A DNA stretch of 64,000 nucleotides from Crocosphaera sp. UHCC 0190. Lineage in GTDB: Bacteria > Cyanobacteriota > Cyanobacteriia > Cyanobacteriales > Microcystaceae. The stretch spans positions 1-64,000 of the forward strand of contig NZ_JAYGHP010000004.1 of assembly GCF_034932065.1 (NCBI RefSeq), read 5' to 3'. Position numbers and translations under genes: made by a program. A model generated the notes under the pieces. That model saw only the letters and a list, made by a program, of their open reading frames with translations, was not told the DNA's origin and did not search any database. Position 1 is the first letter of the stretch. Each line of letters opens with the position of its first letter. This document shows positions 42,416-52,081 of the stretch, one piece after another.

Positions 42416-43414
42416 CTATGTCTTAAAACAAGTTCTAAAAGTTTGATTTAAACTCTTCAAATTGCCTGTTCTAATTCTCCAGGAATTCACCGCAAATTGT
42501 AAAGAGGAAGATAACCAAGAATCATATTGAGGATAAATCGGTAGACGAGGCACTAATTGCCATCCGTTTGTGGCTAAAAGATTAATTAATCCTTGATGAG
42601 TGTGATGGGGATAATCAGGATTTACTTCATCTTTGGGGCCAATTCCTCCTAAATCTCTAGCCCCTGCTGCTAAACAGTCTAATAAACATTGAGGTTCAGT
42701 AATTAAATTAGGGGGGATTTGTAAGGTAATAGACTCAGGTAAAATTTCCTTTGCTTTAGCAATAATTTCTGGTAATTGATGATAATTAAAAGCAGGGGTA
42801 ATCAACGTTTGTTTTTGACCAGGACTATGAGGTTGTAAGATGACTTCTTGGATATGATGCCAACGGTGATGAATTTGGCTGATCACGTCTAAGGTTTCCC
42901 AACAATCCTTTAAAGTTTCTCCAATTCCTAATAAAAGACCTGTCGTGAAAGGGATTTTTAATTTCCCTGCCCATTCTAACTGTTGTAAACGCAATTCAGG
43001 GCGTTTACTCGGTGCATAATTATGAACTGTTTGTAACAGTTTTGGGCTTATTTGTTCTACCATTAATCCCATTGACACATTAACGGTTTTTAAAGTTTCC
43101 ATTTCAGTAAAACTTAAGGGACCGACATTGGTATGGGGCAAAAATCCCAGAGATAACGCTAATTGACAAAGATCATAAATTCGTTGAAACCAAGCTTTTC
43201 TTCTTGAAGACTGAGGATGAACTTCTCCACTAAGAATAAGAATTTCACAAATAGATTGATGTTGTAATTTCTGTAAGATTTTTTCCGCTTTTTCTAAGGT
43301 TAACCAATCATCTTGATCAGGAGCAACCCGAAAATTACAATAGGTACAACGGTTAAAACATTCATAGGTAGGTACTAAGGTATAAGCAGGACTATAAGTA
43401 ATTTGCTTAGACAT
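42416..43414 (-). CDS. cofG: CofG, FO synthase subunit 1
   Basis: 332-residue radical SAM enzyme with the 4Fe-4S motif CFNRCTYC (Cys19, Cys23, Cys26). Together with CofH it makes 7,8-didemethyl-8-hydroxy-5-deazariboflavin (FO), an antenna of DNA photolyases and the F420 precursor. Conserved segments include SGEVHPQSSRR, TGLLLGIGET and PHSPGQKQ. No cofH is next to it in this window. It is divergent from the TgpA-like gene. Confidence 0.9.
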   Translation of the reverse strand: MSKQITYSPAYTLVPTYECFNRCTYCNFRVAPDQDDWLTLEKAEKILQKLQHQSICEILILSGEVHPQSSRRKAWFQRIYDLCQLALSLGFLPHTNVGPLSFTEMETLKTVNVSMGLMVEQISPKLLQTVHNYAPSKRPELRLQQLEWAGKLKIPFTTGLLLGIGETLKDCWETLDVISQIHHRWHHIQEVILQPHSPGQKQTLITPAFNYHQLPEIIAKAKEILPESITLQIPPNLITEPQCLLDCLAAGARDLGGIGPKDEVNPDYPHHTHQGLINLLATNGWQLVPRLPIYPQYDSWLSSSLQFAVNSWRIRTGNLKSLNQTFRTCFKT

Positions 43415-43587
43415 GGTTTCTTCCTCAACTTAAATGAACATGACAATTAATATAAAAAACGTAATAAATCTAATTGACTAATCGAGGTAAACTGGTGACA
43501 GTAGGAGGCAAAAGAAAATTAAAATCTGTTGTGATTCTTGAATTTAAAGACATAACAGCTTTGATCCCCCATCAACTTTCTTGTTCT

Positions 43588-45900
43588 ATGAAAAATAACC
43601 CCACTAAACCATTATCCCTATTAGAAAAATTTCGGCAAACAATCGCAGCAATGCCGAAAATGCAGACGGAAGAGTCCTTAATGCTGCGAATTTTAGTCCA
43701 GGGATTAGTGATTATCGGGATTATTGCCACAGATGTGGCCGCCCAAACCCAGATGAGTTTATGGGCAATTCCTTTAAGTATCGCGGGGTCAACTTGGAGT
43801 TGGTATCGTCGAAAACATCGCAACATCACGGTTAAATTTTTCCTGGCCATTGCTATGCTGGGGGTACTTTTTTTCTTTTTAATTAATTTAGCCCAAAATC
43901 TTAATGATAGTCGTTTGGCCCTAGCAGGGTTATTAGTTCAACTTCAAGTTCTCCACAGTTTTGATTTACCAAGACGGAAAGATTTAGGTTATTCAATGGT
44001 AATTGGCCTGATTTTATTGGGAGTTGCTGGTACCATTTCTCAAACCTTAGCTTTTGCCCCTTGGTTATTATTATTTTTAGGTTTCGCTATTCCTACCTTA
44101 ATTTTAGATTATCGTTCTCGTTTGGGACTTGAAGCCATTGATAGTAGACTTAATTTAGGGTTTCGTTCCCGTCGTACTGCTAATTCTGTTATCACTTATT
44201 CTCCCTTTTCTATTAAAAAATTAAGTTTTATTATTGGTCTTACTTTGGTATTAGGATTAACAATTTTTATGTTAATGCCACGCTTTCCAGGGTATCAATT
44301 ACAAACCTTTCCCGTGAGTAGTCCTTTAGATGCAGATAGTCAAAAGTTTAATGGACAAAATAACGGGATTATTAATCCAGGATATACGAATAAACAACAA
44401 TCCAAAAGTTCAGGGGGACAAGGCAAAACTCCAACGGAAGGACAAGGGGAAATCGATAATACTTATTATTATGGATTTAATACCAAAATCAATCAGAATT
44501 TACGGGGAAATATGACCCCAAAAATTGTGATGCGGGTACGTTCTCAAGCACCCGGATTTTGGAAAGCATTATCTTTTGATCATTATACAGGACAAGGTTG
44601 GGAAATTTCTAATGATCAAGATCTTAAAATGATTGAACGTGATCCTTGGTCTTACAAATTCTTTTTATCATCACCAGCTACTCGTATGAAAACGAAGCAG
44701 GTGATTCAAAGTTATACAGCCGTCACTAATTTGCCAAATGTAATTCCTTCCCTTGCTATTCCCAATTCTCTTTATTTTCCTGCCAAAGAAATTGGCATCG
44801 ATCAACGGGGAAATTTGCGATCACCTGTGGGTTTAATTGAAGGATTAACCTATACCGTTATTTCAGAAGTTCCTTATCGAGATCGTACCATTTTAAGAAC
44901 ATCTCCTTATGAATATCCTGAAAGAATCATCAAAAATTACTTACAAATTCCCCCTGAAATTGAAGAAAAAGTTCGTCAAAAAACCTTGGAATTATTAGCA
45001 AAATCACCCAACCCAATTAACTCAACCTATGAAGCGGCTTTGTTTTTAACACAAACGGTTAAACAACAGTATCAAATTAAACCAGATTTACCGTTTTTTG
45101 ATGAGAATGAAGATTTAGTTACTGCATTTCTCTTTAAACATGAAGGGGGTTATCCCGATCACTTTTCTACTGTTTTAACCATGATGTTACGATCCATTGG
45201 TATTCCCGCAAGATTAACGGTAGGATTTGGCCCAGGAAAATTTAATCCTTTTACTGGATTTTATGTGGTTAAAAATACTGACGCTTATGGGTTAACAGAA
45301 GTTTACTTTACTAAATTTGGCTGGTATACTTTTGATCCCATTCCTGGCCATGAATTAATCCCTCCTTCGGTTGAAGAAGAACAAACTTTTGGGGTTTTAA
45401 AGCAATTTTGGAATTGGATAGCCAGTTGGTTGCCTTCTCCTGTAACCAGCTTTTTTAACATAATTTGGACTCAGATAATTGGCGGATTTATTAATCTTTT
45501 GGTGTGGTTATGGCGGTTTATTTCAGGAAGTTTAATCGGGGTATTTGTGGGATTATTCTTAGGAGTTGGGTTAGGATTATTGGGTTGGTTAGGTTGGGGA
45601 CAATTAAGTAAATTGGGGTTTTATCGTCGCTTGGCTAAATTACCACCAATTGTGAGATTATATCAAGAAATGTTAGGAATTTTAAAAAGTAAGGGATATC
45701 CCAAACATCCGGCTCAAACCCCTTTAGAATATGTAGAAATTTCTTATCAACAACATCCCCATGAACAAGCGGCAATTATTGAGGAAATTTCTCAAGCTTA
45801 TGTAAGTTGGCGATATGGAGAAAATAGTCAAAATTTTGACTATTTGCAACAACAATTTAAAGCATTAGTTAAGAGTTTAAAGAAAAAAAAATCAGATTAA
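43588..45900 (+). CDS. TgpA-like transglutaminase membrane protein
   Basis: About 770 residues from the ATG at 43588 (an upstream in-frame TTG start would add a basic extension without homology). The N-terminal part has five to six membrane helices (DUF3488-like, about 25-225). The transglutaminase-core domain lies at about 410-560 with the Cys-replaced region GGYPDHFSTVLTMMLRSIGIPARLTVGFGPG and TEVYFTKFGWYTFDP. Note that the catalytic position is Asp-His in GYPDHFS where homologues have Cys in the GxCxxFA motif; the catalytic Cys seems missing, so it may not be an active transglutaminase. Two further helices (about 610-660) and a C-terminal DUF4129-like segment follow. Function unknown; family members act on peptides or surface proteins. 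Confidence 0.82.
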   Translation: MKNNPTKPLSLLEKFRQTIAAMPKMQTEESLMLRILVQGLVIIGIIATDVAAQTQMSLWAIPLSIAGSTWSWYRRKHRNITVKFFLAIAMLGVLFFFLINLAQNLNDSRLALAGLLVQLQVLHSFDLPRRKDLGYSMVIGLILLGVAGTISQTLAFAPWLLLFLGFAIPTLILDYRSRLGLEAIDSRLNLGFRSRRTANSVITYSPFSIKKLSFIIGLTLVLGLTIFMLMPRFPGYQLQTFPVSSPLDADSQKFNGQNNGIINPGYTNKQQSKSSGGQGKTPTEGQGEIDNTYYYGFNTKINQNLRGNMTPKIVMRVRSQAPGFWKALSFDHYTGQGWEISNDQDLKMIERDPWSYKFFLSSPATRMKTKQVIQSYTAVTNLPNVIPSLAIPNSLYFPAKEIGIDQRGNLRSPVGLIEGLTYTVISEVPYRDRTILRTSPYEYPERIIKNYLQIPPEIEEKVRQKTLELLAKSPNPINSTYEAALFLTQTVKQQYQIKPDLPFFDENEDLVTAFLFKHEGGYPDHFSTVLTMMLRSIGIPARLTVGFGPGKFNPFTGFYVVKNTDAYGLTEVYFTKFGWYTFDPIPGHELIPPSVEEEQTFGVLKQFWNWIASWLPSPVTSFFNIIWTQIIGGFINLLVWLWRFISGSLIGVFVGLFLGVGLGLLGWLGWGQLSKLGFYRRLAKLPPIVRLYQEMLGILKSKGYPKHPAQTPLEYVEISYQQHPHEQAAIIEEISQAYVSWRYGENSQNFDYLQQQFKALVKSLKKKKSD

Positions 45901-45924
45901 GAGGTAAGCAGTTTATATTTTTTA

Positions 45925-46112
45925 GGCTCTACCGAACCTAGGATGTAAAACGATTAAAAATTACAGGCTTAAACCCGATCAGGTTAAGCTATAGGAACTA
46001 AGCCTGGCTACCCAGGCTTAAAATTAGGCTGTTTAGACAGCCTTTGTGCTTATAGAATAAGGCTTTAGCCTGTATTCATTTATTAATTTTACATGACAAG
46101 TTCGGTAGAACC
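45925..46112 (-). mobile_element. 188-bp MITE, copy 2
   Basis: Second copy of the element at 11131-11318, opposite orientation, same 188-bp length, about 96 percent identical. It is flanked by a perfect 8-bp direct repeat ATTTTTTA (45917-45924 and 46113-46120), the mark of a transposition event. It has no gene of its own. Confidence 0.92.
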
Positions 46113-46131
46113 ATTTTTTAGAGTATTTATG

Positions 46132-46157
46132 TAGGGGCAATTTATGAATTGTCCCTA
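46132..46157. repeat. palindrome after solute-binding protein gene
   Basis: TAGGGGCAATT-TATG-AATTGTCCCTA, one mismatch in the arms, 7 bp downstream of the lipoprotein gene stop (minus strand). Same family style as the other dispersed palindromes. Confidence 0.65.
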
Positions 46158-46163
46158 GAGAAT

Positions 46164-47327
46164 TTAACTTTTTCTCATTTCCTTCCAAAGATTAAGATAC
46201 TCTGCTTGAACCTTATCTGGTAAAGGCTCTAAAAATTCGCATTTATCGAAAATTTCGGGCTTTATTAATAATAAAGGATTATCTTGAACTTCCTTTGAAA
46301 GTTGATTTTTATCAATGGTATTAATCATAGGAGAAGCCCCATCAGCAAACAAGGAAATTAGATCAGCAGCTTGAGGTTGCCAACAAAAATCAAGCCATTG
46401 TTTCGCTGATTTTGATAACTCTAATTTTCCAGTTTTTGCTTTAGGTTTAACCCAAATATCTGACCAAATAGCAGTCCCAGAAGCAGGTATTACAGCCTTA
46501 AGACCTCGATTTTTAGCAATTAGGGGTAAAATCTCATTAGACCAACCCACACTTAACCAAGCATCTCCCACCAATAAGGGTTGTAAATAATGACGAGAAC
46601 TGTAATATTTAACTTGTTTTTGTAGAGACAAAAGTTCAGATTTTAAACGAGGAACTGAGGCTAAATCTTTTGTATTGTAAGACTGTCCTAATTTTTTTAA
46701 GGTTAATCCAATCACCTCTCTGGGTTGATCCAGCAAGGTAATGCGATCGCGTAATCGTTCATCCCATAAATCGTGCCAATCTGTCGGTTCCCAGTCTAAC
46801 TTATCCTCTTGGTAAACCATTAACGTTGTTCCCCAACGATAGGGAGCCCCCCAAATTTGTCCGTTTTCCTGGATATTTCCTTGTTGATCTCGTTTAACCA
46901 AGCGTTGCCAACGAGAGGGGAGTTTTTGCCAATTGGGGACATCAGCAAGCTCTAGGGGTTCAATTAAACCCTTTTGAATGCCTTCAGCTAACCAAGCATC
47001 TCCTAAAGTGACTAAATCACTGATCGGTGGTTCCTTGGGGTTAATGATGGGTATTTTGGGTAAATCACGCCATAAACCCGTTTTCTTGGCATCTTTACCT
47101 TGCCAAGTTTCCAATAACTCAAACAATTCTTTTAGCTGAGCTTGGGGAGTAAAGGAGAGAGAAGGCTGAGAGGATAATTGTTGACGAAAAGCAGTCAGTA
47201 ATTGGGGGGGTATGGAACCTTGTAACAACAAAACCCGCAAATCCTGCCCAGAATCACCGCATCCTGATAACAATTGCCCTAGTGCGACAGTCCCTGTACT
47301 GATCAAAAAAGAACGACGGCTAACCAT
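46164..47327 (-). CDS. Tat-exported lipoprotein, solute-binding protein (PotD-like)
   Basis: 387 residues. The N-terminus has the twin-arginine motif SRRSFL and a lipobox LSGC (Cys23), so it is exported folded and lipidated. The rest resembles family 1 extracellular solute-binding proteins (PotD or iron-binding type): SDLVTLGDAWLAEGIQKGLIEPL, WGAPYRWGTTLMVYQEDKL and VGWSNEILPLIAKNRGLKAVIPASGTAIWSDIW-like blocks. No permease or ATPase lies beside it, so it may use a transporter encoded elsewhere. The ligand is unknown; polyamine or metal ion are possible by family. Confidence 0.82.
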   Translation of the reverse strand: MVSRRSFLISTGTVALGQLLSGCGDSGQDLRVLLLQGSIPPQLLTAFRQQLSSQPSLSFTPQAQLKELFELLETWQGKDAKKTGLWRDLPKIPIINPKEPPISDLVTLGDAWLAEGIQKGLIEPLELADVPNWQKLPSRWQRLVKRDQQGNIQENGQIWGAPYRWGTTLMVYQEDKLDWEPTDWHDLWDERLRDRITLLDQPREVIGLTLKKLGQSYNTKDLASVPRLKSELLSLQKQVKYYSSRHYLQPLLVGDAWLSVGWSNEILPLIAKNRGLKAVIPASGTAIWSDIWVKPKAKTGKLELSKSAKQWLDFCWQPQAADLISLFADGASPMINTIDKNQLSKEVQDNPLLLIKPEIFDKCEFLEPLPDKVQAEYLNLWKEMRKS

Positions 47328-47450
47328 GGAATTTATTGTATCAAGGTTTACGGTTAATGAAGAGTAGTGAAGTAATCGTTAAATGAATCAGGAATCTGTA
47401 ACTATCAGTCTCAGTCACTTCTAGGATGAGAAATAGCACAGTTTTCAGTG

Positions 47451-47843
47451 ATGGGCATTCCTATGGATGGACTACAGCAGCAAATCAATGAACTTAATCA
47501 AAAAGTCAGTCAACTCCATCATATTGTTGAACAGATTGGCCAACAGATGGTGGGTTCTCGCCTGCCAACGGAAGTCATGGTTAACAACCAACAACCCTCT
47601 CTGCCTAGCATCTCCCGCCCGAACCCCATTGCGTCACCTCGTCATGGACATTATCAGTCCGTGATGGAGCATAAGGATATCCTACCAGATGAGAGTGAAA
47701 ATAGCACCCTCATCGCCCCTGAAGTGGAACCATTACTAACCACCGATCTTCAGGTGCGACGACTCACAGCACAGTTAACCGCCGCTTATAACCGTATTGC
47801 TGCCTTAGAAGAACAGTTACTCGCTTCTCGGATCATGCGGTAA
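47451..47843 (+). CDS. hypothetical coiled-coil protein
   Basis: 130 residues; start could also be GTG at 47448 or ATG at 47463. An N-terminal helix (QQQINELNQKVSQLHHIVEQIGQQM) and a C-terminal helix (TDLQVRRLTAQLTAAYNRIAALEEQLLASRI) have heptad spacing typical of coiled coils, joined by a Pro/Ser linker. I do not recognise it. It lies alone between the lipoprotein gene (divergent) and exbD (convergent). Confidence 0.6.
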   Translation: MGIPMDGLQQQINELNQKVSQLHHIVEQIGQQMVGSRLPTEVMVNNQQPSLPSISRPNPIASPRHGHYQSVMEHKDILPDESENSTLIAPEVEPLLTTDLQVRRLTAQLTAAYNRIAALEEQLLASRIMR

Positions 47844-47911
47844 AAAATAGGGGATATCGGTCAGGGAAACTATCGATAGCCTTGGGACGAGTGAACGGGA
47901 GCTTTGAGAAA

Positions 47912-48577
47912 TTAATTATTCGGCACAGTGGTTTGAGGAATTGTTGTAGAAGGGTTTAGAGGATTCCCTGGATAATTACCGACTCCATTGTTCGGGTTAG
48001 TTGGGATTGTCTGAGGAAGACTATTGGTGTAATTTCCTGGTAAACCTGTTCCTGATGGCAAGGGACTGAGGCTAGGATCACTCAAATTAGGGGTTTTCTC
48101 AGATTCACCTGGTAGGGTAGCTAAAGCAACTCGTTCACCACCGACTTCTCGCAACATATCCAGCACCTGAATGACTTCATTGTAACTCGCATTTCTTGAG
48201 GCATGAAGTACCATTAAGCCTTCGGGGTTAAATTGATGATAGCTCTTAATCGCGTCAAATAGCTGATTGCGAGTTACCAATTGCTTTTCAACGTAGACTT
48301 GGCCAAAATCATCGAGGCTAACCACCATCATTTCCCGCATTTGGGGAGTTCCGGAACCAGCCTTCGGTAAATCTAAGCTAATGGCCTGCTGACGAGATAA
48401 ACCAACTGCCCCCAAAATAAAGAAGGTCAAGATACAAAAAATCACATCAATCATTGGCAAAATTTCAATGCGAACTTCTTGTTCTTGAGATGAATTTTGC
48501 CAAAGTTTTAGCGGACGAGCATGGCCATGGGACAGATTTTTACGGGTTATTTTTTGATGATTCGTATTTTGGGTCAT
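47912..48577 (-). CDS. exbD: ExbD/TolR-type biopolymer transport protein
   Basis: 221 residues. A cytoplasmic N-terminus, one membrane helix with the conserved proton-relay Asp (MIDVIFCILTFFILGAV, about 42-58), and a periplasmic domain (about 65-150). A Pro/Asn/Gly-rich C-terminal extension (about 165-221) is unusual for the family, which normally ends near 140. It works with ExbB (33 bp upstream on the same strand) as a proton-driven motor. No tonB gene is in the window. Confidence 0.9.
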   Translation of the reverse strand: MTQNTNHQKITRKNLSHGHARPLKLWQNSSQEQEVRIEILPMIDVIFCILTFFILGAVGLSRQQAISLDLPKAGSGTPQMREMMVVSLDDFGQVYVEKQLVTRNQLFDAIKSYHQFNPEGLMVLHASRNASYNEVIQVLDMLREVGGERVALATLPGESEKTPNLSDPSLSPLPSGTGLPGNYTNSLPQTIPTNPNNGVGNYPGNPLNPSTTIPQTTVPNN

Positions 48578-48609
48578 GAGTGTCTGTTAAAAAGATGTTG
48601 TTTAGGTGC

Positions 48610-49299
48610 TTATTCGTCAAAAGTATCCTTAAATCTCGGTGCGACATTGCTTGGGAAAGTAGAGGGTTCACCATCAGTATCTAGCCAACGTTGACGATAA
48701 ATCACTTCTAATTCACTGCCCGTTTTACGGAATACCCGCACTTGGTTAAACCACAGAGATTGGAATATTCGGTAAAAAGTTAAGCTGATAATGGCAACAA
48801 TTAAACCCGTAGCCGTAGAAATTAACGCTTCACCGATTCCTAGGGTAACACCTGTGGTAGAAGATGTTCCCAAGTCGCTAATTTGGATGTTGCCCAAAGA
48901 GGCAATTAATCCTAAAACGGTTCCCAGTAATCCCAGCAGGGGAGACAGGGCAATCACTGCCTCTAACACCTTATCTCCCCGTCGCATCATGGCTAACTCG
49001 TCATCGGCGGAGGATTCTAGAGCCAAATGGAATACCTCCGGATCGGGGTTAATCAATCTCAGGGGGCCATAGAGGAACTTGCCCACGGGATGATTACTAT
49101 ATTCTTTGGCCACTTTTGGGGCCCCATCCCAGTTACGGGCCGCTGTCTCCAAAATCCGGTTCAGAATCTGTCCCTCTTTGAGCAGAAATCTCACCCAAAA
49201 CCAGGAGCGTTCAATAATGGTACTCAAGGCTAATACCGACAAAATGAGCAGGGGCCACATGGCTACCCCACCTTTTTCCATGATTTCTTGAATATTCAC
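48610..49299 (-). CDS. exbB: ExbB/TolQ/MotA-type proton channel protein
   Basis: 229 residues with three membrane helices (about 12-30, 112-135 and 148-172). The third holds the conserved Thr segment [21 protein letters not shown]. It forms the pentameric channel around ExbD. First gene of the pair. The ExbB-ExbD unit stands near a Tat lipoprotein gene and a serpin gene, but no clear functional link is visible. Confidence 0.92.
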   Translation of the reverse strand: MNIQEIMEKGGVAMWPLLILSVLALSTIIERSWFWVRFLLKEGQILNRILETAARNWDGAPKVAKEYSNHPVGKFLYGPLRLINPDPEVFHLALESSADDELAMMRRGDKVLEAVIALSPLLGLLGTVLGLIASLGNIQISDLGTSSTTGVTLGIGEALISTATGLIVAIISLTFYRIFQSLWFNQVRVFRKTGSELEVIYRQRWLDTDGEPSTFPSNVAPRFKDTFDE

Positions 49300-49548
49300 C
49301 GTCTTGGCTGACCTCCGTTGCTTGTCCCCATCTTGAAAAAGTGTTGATAGTTGTAATTATTTATTTACAATTCTAAGGGTTTATGTTTAGTGATCAAGTA
49401 TATCCTCAGAGAAGGAGGATTTTTTTTTAATTCGGTGGACTCTATTCCCAAATTACCGTCAGAACAACATCATCAGTGCTTTGGGGCTTTTTAACCTTCA
49501 GGCTAAAAACGGTAAACATAGCTGTATCGTCAATCAGGATTAAGGGTG

Positions 49549-50838
49549 ATGAGGACTCAAAGAACCATGAGAGCCACATTGGGCTTTCTCTTGTTATTTT
49601 TCTTGAGTGGGTGGATCTCCTTCTCAAAAACTGACTTTCTGGACTTTCTGAGTATATTAGCAGACGCTCAGGGGTTACAAGAAGTTTCCCCTAGGATGAT
49701 TTTCCTGAAGTCGTCTCTCGATGAGAAACGGCTGGTTTCAGCCCATACACAGTTGGGATTTCAGTTGTTTTCAACCTTAGCTAAAGGGAATCAAGAGCAA
49801 AATATTTTTATCTCTCCAACCAGTGTGGCTTTGACTTTGTCGATGCTTTACAATGGCGCAACGGGAGATACTAAACAGGAAATTGCTCAAGTCTTAGGAA
49901 TTCAAGGGGTAGAAATTGATGCGCTAAATCGAGCAAATCAGGGGTTAGAAAGTCACTTAAATCTTGAGAATCCTCAATCTCCGTTAATTGTCGCTAATTC
50001 CCTTTGGGCAAGACAGGGCTTTACCTTTCGTTATCAGTTTCTTAAAAATAATCGAGATTATTATAACGATCAAATTACCAATTTGAATTTTGCTAGTGGT
50101 GAAGCGAGCGGTATTATTAATCGTTGGGTTACAGAAAACACTCAAGGAAAAATCAAAAATATTATTAATCAAATTCAAGCAGATGATGTTCTGTTTTTGA
50201 TCAACACAGCTTATTTTCAAGGAACTTTGCAAGTCGGTTTTGATCAAAAGCTCACGACAGAAAAATCCTTTCATTTAAGCCGCAATGTTAGTAAGCTTTA
50301 CCCTTTTATGTCTCGTCAAGGGACTTATAGCTATTTTGAAAATTCTCAATTTCAAGGGATTAAATTACCTTATGGTGATGGAAACTTGAGCTTTTCTCTG
50401 TTGTTGCCCAAAAAAACTGACCAATTGTCCCAAGTTTTTCAGGATTTAACCCTTAAGAAATGGCAAAAACTATCATCTAAGTTTCGGAAAACCAGTGGGT
50501 TGCTTCAGTTGCCTCGCTTCACTTTAAACTATGAAGTCGATCTCACGAAATCTTTACAGTCTTTAGGACTTTCTACTATGTTTAATCCATCTCAAGCTGG
50601 TTTTTCTAAATTAACGTCTCATTCCGCTTATATCAATAGCATTAAACATCAGGCATTACTAGAATTTAATGAAAAAGGCAAACAAGTCCCCTCCGTTAAA
50701 TCGATGAATCTTAAAGTAGCATCAATTATCTCGTCACCACCCCAATTTACGATGATTGTAGATCGTCCTTTTTTCTGTCTGATTCAAGATGATAATACGG
50801 GGGCAATTTTATTTATGGGTAGTATTTTTGAACCTTAG
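49549..50838 (+). CDS. serpin family protein, atypical hinge
   Basis: About 429 residues. N-terminal hydrophobic segment (signal or anchor) followed by a full serpin fold: QLFSTLAKGNQEQNIFISPTSVALTLSMLYNGATGDTK-type block and the C-terminal DRPFFCLIQDDNTGAILFMGSIFEP. Serpins trap serine proteases through a mobile reactive-centre loop. The hinge that normally reads like EEGTEAAAAT is here NEKGKQVPSVKS: Lys at the expected P14 position and Pro and Val where small Ala residues should be. Such changes are typical of non-inhibitory serpins, so inhibition is doubtful. Start may be 49549 or 49567. Convergent to the transporter gene at 50880. Confidence 0.85.
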   Translation: MRTQRTMRATLGFLLLFFLSGWISFSKTDFLDFLSILADAQGLQEVSPRMIFLKSSLDEKRLVSAHTQLGFQLFSTLAKGNQEQNIFISPTSVALTLSMLYNGATGDTKQEIAQVLGIQGVEIDALNRANQGLESHLNLENPQSPLIVANSLWARQGFTFRYQFLKNNRDYYNDQITNLNFASGEASGIINRWVTENTQGKIKNIINQIQADDVLFLINTAYFQGTLQVGFDQKLTTEKSFHLSRNVSKLYPFMSRQGTYSYFENSQFQGIKLPYGDGNLSFSLLLPKKTDQLSQVFQDLTLKKWQKLSSKFRKTSGLLQLPRFTLNYEVDLTKSLQSLGLSTMFNPSQAGFSKLTSHSAYINSIKHQALLEFNEKGKQVPSVKSMNLKVASIISSPPQFTMIVDRPFFCLIQDDNTGAILFMGSIFEP

Positions 50839-50857
50839 TTTTATTTATTTTTTCTTG

Positions 50858-50879
50858 GATAGTTTCTAAATGAACTATC
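50858..50879. terminator. hairpin between serpin and EamA transporter genes
   Basis: GATAGTT (50858-50864) and AACTATC (50873-50879), 7-bp perfect arms between convergent gene ends; weak T-run only. Confidence 0.35.
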
Positions 50880-51914
50880 TTAAATTCCTTTAAATCCGGC
50901 TTGAATATCCGCATCTTTTGTGTTAGAAATCATTAAGTTTTGTTGGTTTAATTGTCTCACACCAATTTGAGTTAACATAATTCCCATCATAATGATAGTG
51001 CCACCAATATATTGAGATGTGTTGGGAATTTCTCCTAAGATTAAATAAGCCGCAATAATCCCAAGGATAGGACTAAATGAAGTCGCCAAAGACACATCAG
51101 CTGCTTTTGTGGATTTTAAGCCCATAAACCAACACAATTGACCAGCCACGACAATAATAGCTCCATAAATCAACATCCATTGCCACAAAAATGGAGAAAA
51201 CACATCAGTAAAATGGATTAATCCATAGAGTTTAACGACGATTACAAAAAAGATAATTGTTCCTAATATATTCCTAATAATTGTAAAACTTCCTAGGGGG
51301 ATTTTATTAAGACTAACCTTACTAATAAGGTTAGCAATGGAAACAGAAATTGCTCCTAAAACGGCACATAATTCTCCTGTCCCAATTTCTAATTTTCCTC
51401 CCATCATGCTGATAGTTTCATCTGAGGATTGTAACCAAACGATGCTCAATACTCCCAGAAAGGAAATAAGTGAACCACATCCCACCCAATAATTAATTCT
51501 CGCCTTTAGTAACAAAACCGACAGTGTTAGGGTTAAAGGCGGTTCAATTCTTCCAATCAGAATAACATTATTGACAGAGGTTAAATCTAAGGCCAAAAAT
51601 CCCAAAGCGGGAGCCAAAGCTCCTGAAAAAATCCCCACACTAATTAGTCCAAACCAATCTTTGAGCGTAAATTGTTTGAAAATTTGCCAAGAAATTTGAC
51701 GGCCATAAATAAATATTAATAACAATAAAGCAGACAGATTACCCACAAATAAAAGATTACAAAATGAGATAGGATTTCTGCCATCAATAAGATGTTGTTT
51801 CCCTAAATCAATTAACTTGCGAGTCACAGGACTAGCTAACCCAAAAATGATTATACTAAGTAACAAATAAACTTTTCCAGGAACTCGATGAAAAATTGCT
51901 AATCTTTGATTCAT
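50880..51914 (-). CDS. EamA/DMT family transporter
   Basis: 344-residue membrane protein with about ten hydrophobic segments in two EamA halves (about 15-155 and 185-320), e.g. GIFSGALAPALGFLALDLTSVNNVILIGRIEPPLTL and ATSFSPILGIIAAYLILGEIP. Members export amino acids, metabolites or drugs; the substrate is unknown. Convergent with the serpin gene and alone in its transcription unit as far as can be seen. Confidence 0.88.
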   Translation of the reverse strand: MNQRLAIFHRVPGKVYLLLSIIIFGLASPVTRKLIDLGKQHLIDGRNPISFCNLLFVGNLSALLLLIFIYGRQISWQIFKQFTLKDWFGLISVGIFSGALAPALGFLALDLTSVNNVILIGRIEPPLTLTLSVLLLKARINYWVGCGSLISFLGVLSIVWLQSSDETISMMGGKLEIGTGELCAVLGAISVSIANLISKVSLNKIPLGSFTIIRNILGTIIFFVIVVKLYGLIHFTDVFSPFLWQWMLIYGAIIVVAGQLCWFMGLKSTKAADVSLATSFSPILGIIAAYLILGEIPNTSQYIGGTIIMMGIMLTQIGVRQLNQQNLMISNTKDADIQAGFKGI

Positions 51915-52081
51915 AAAAAACTTTTATTGACTTATCTTAGATTTTTATCTAAGGAAAAGTCATTGCAGGATTTACTACCAGGACAATTCTATCATAAGAT
52001 TTCTGGCAGAAGTCAGGGAACCAGATTAATTTTTTGGCGATAGCTATGTATGGCCTTTAGATTGTTACTGTTTAAGAGCAT

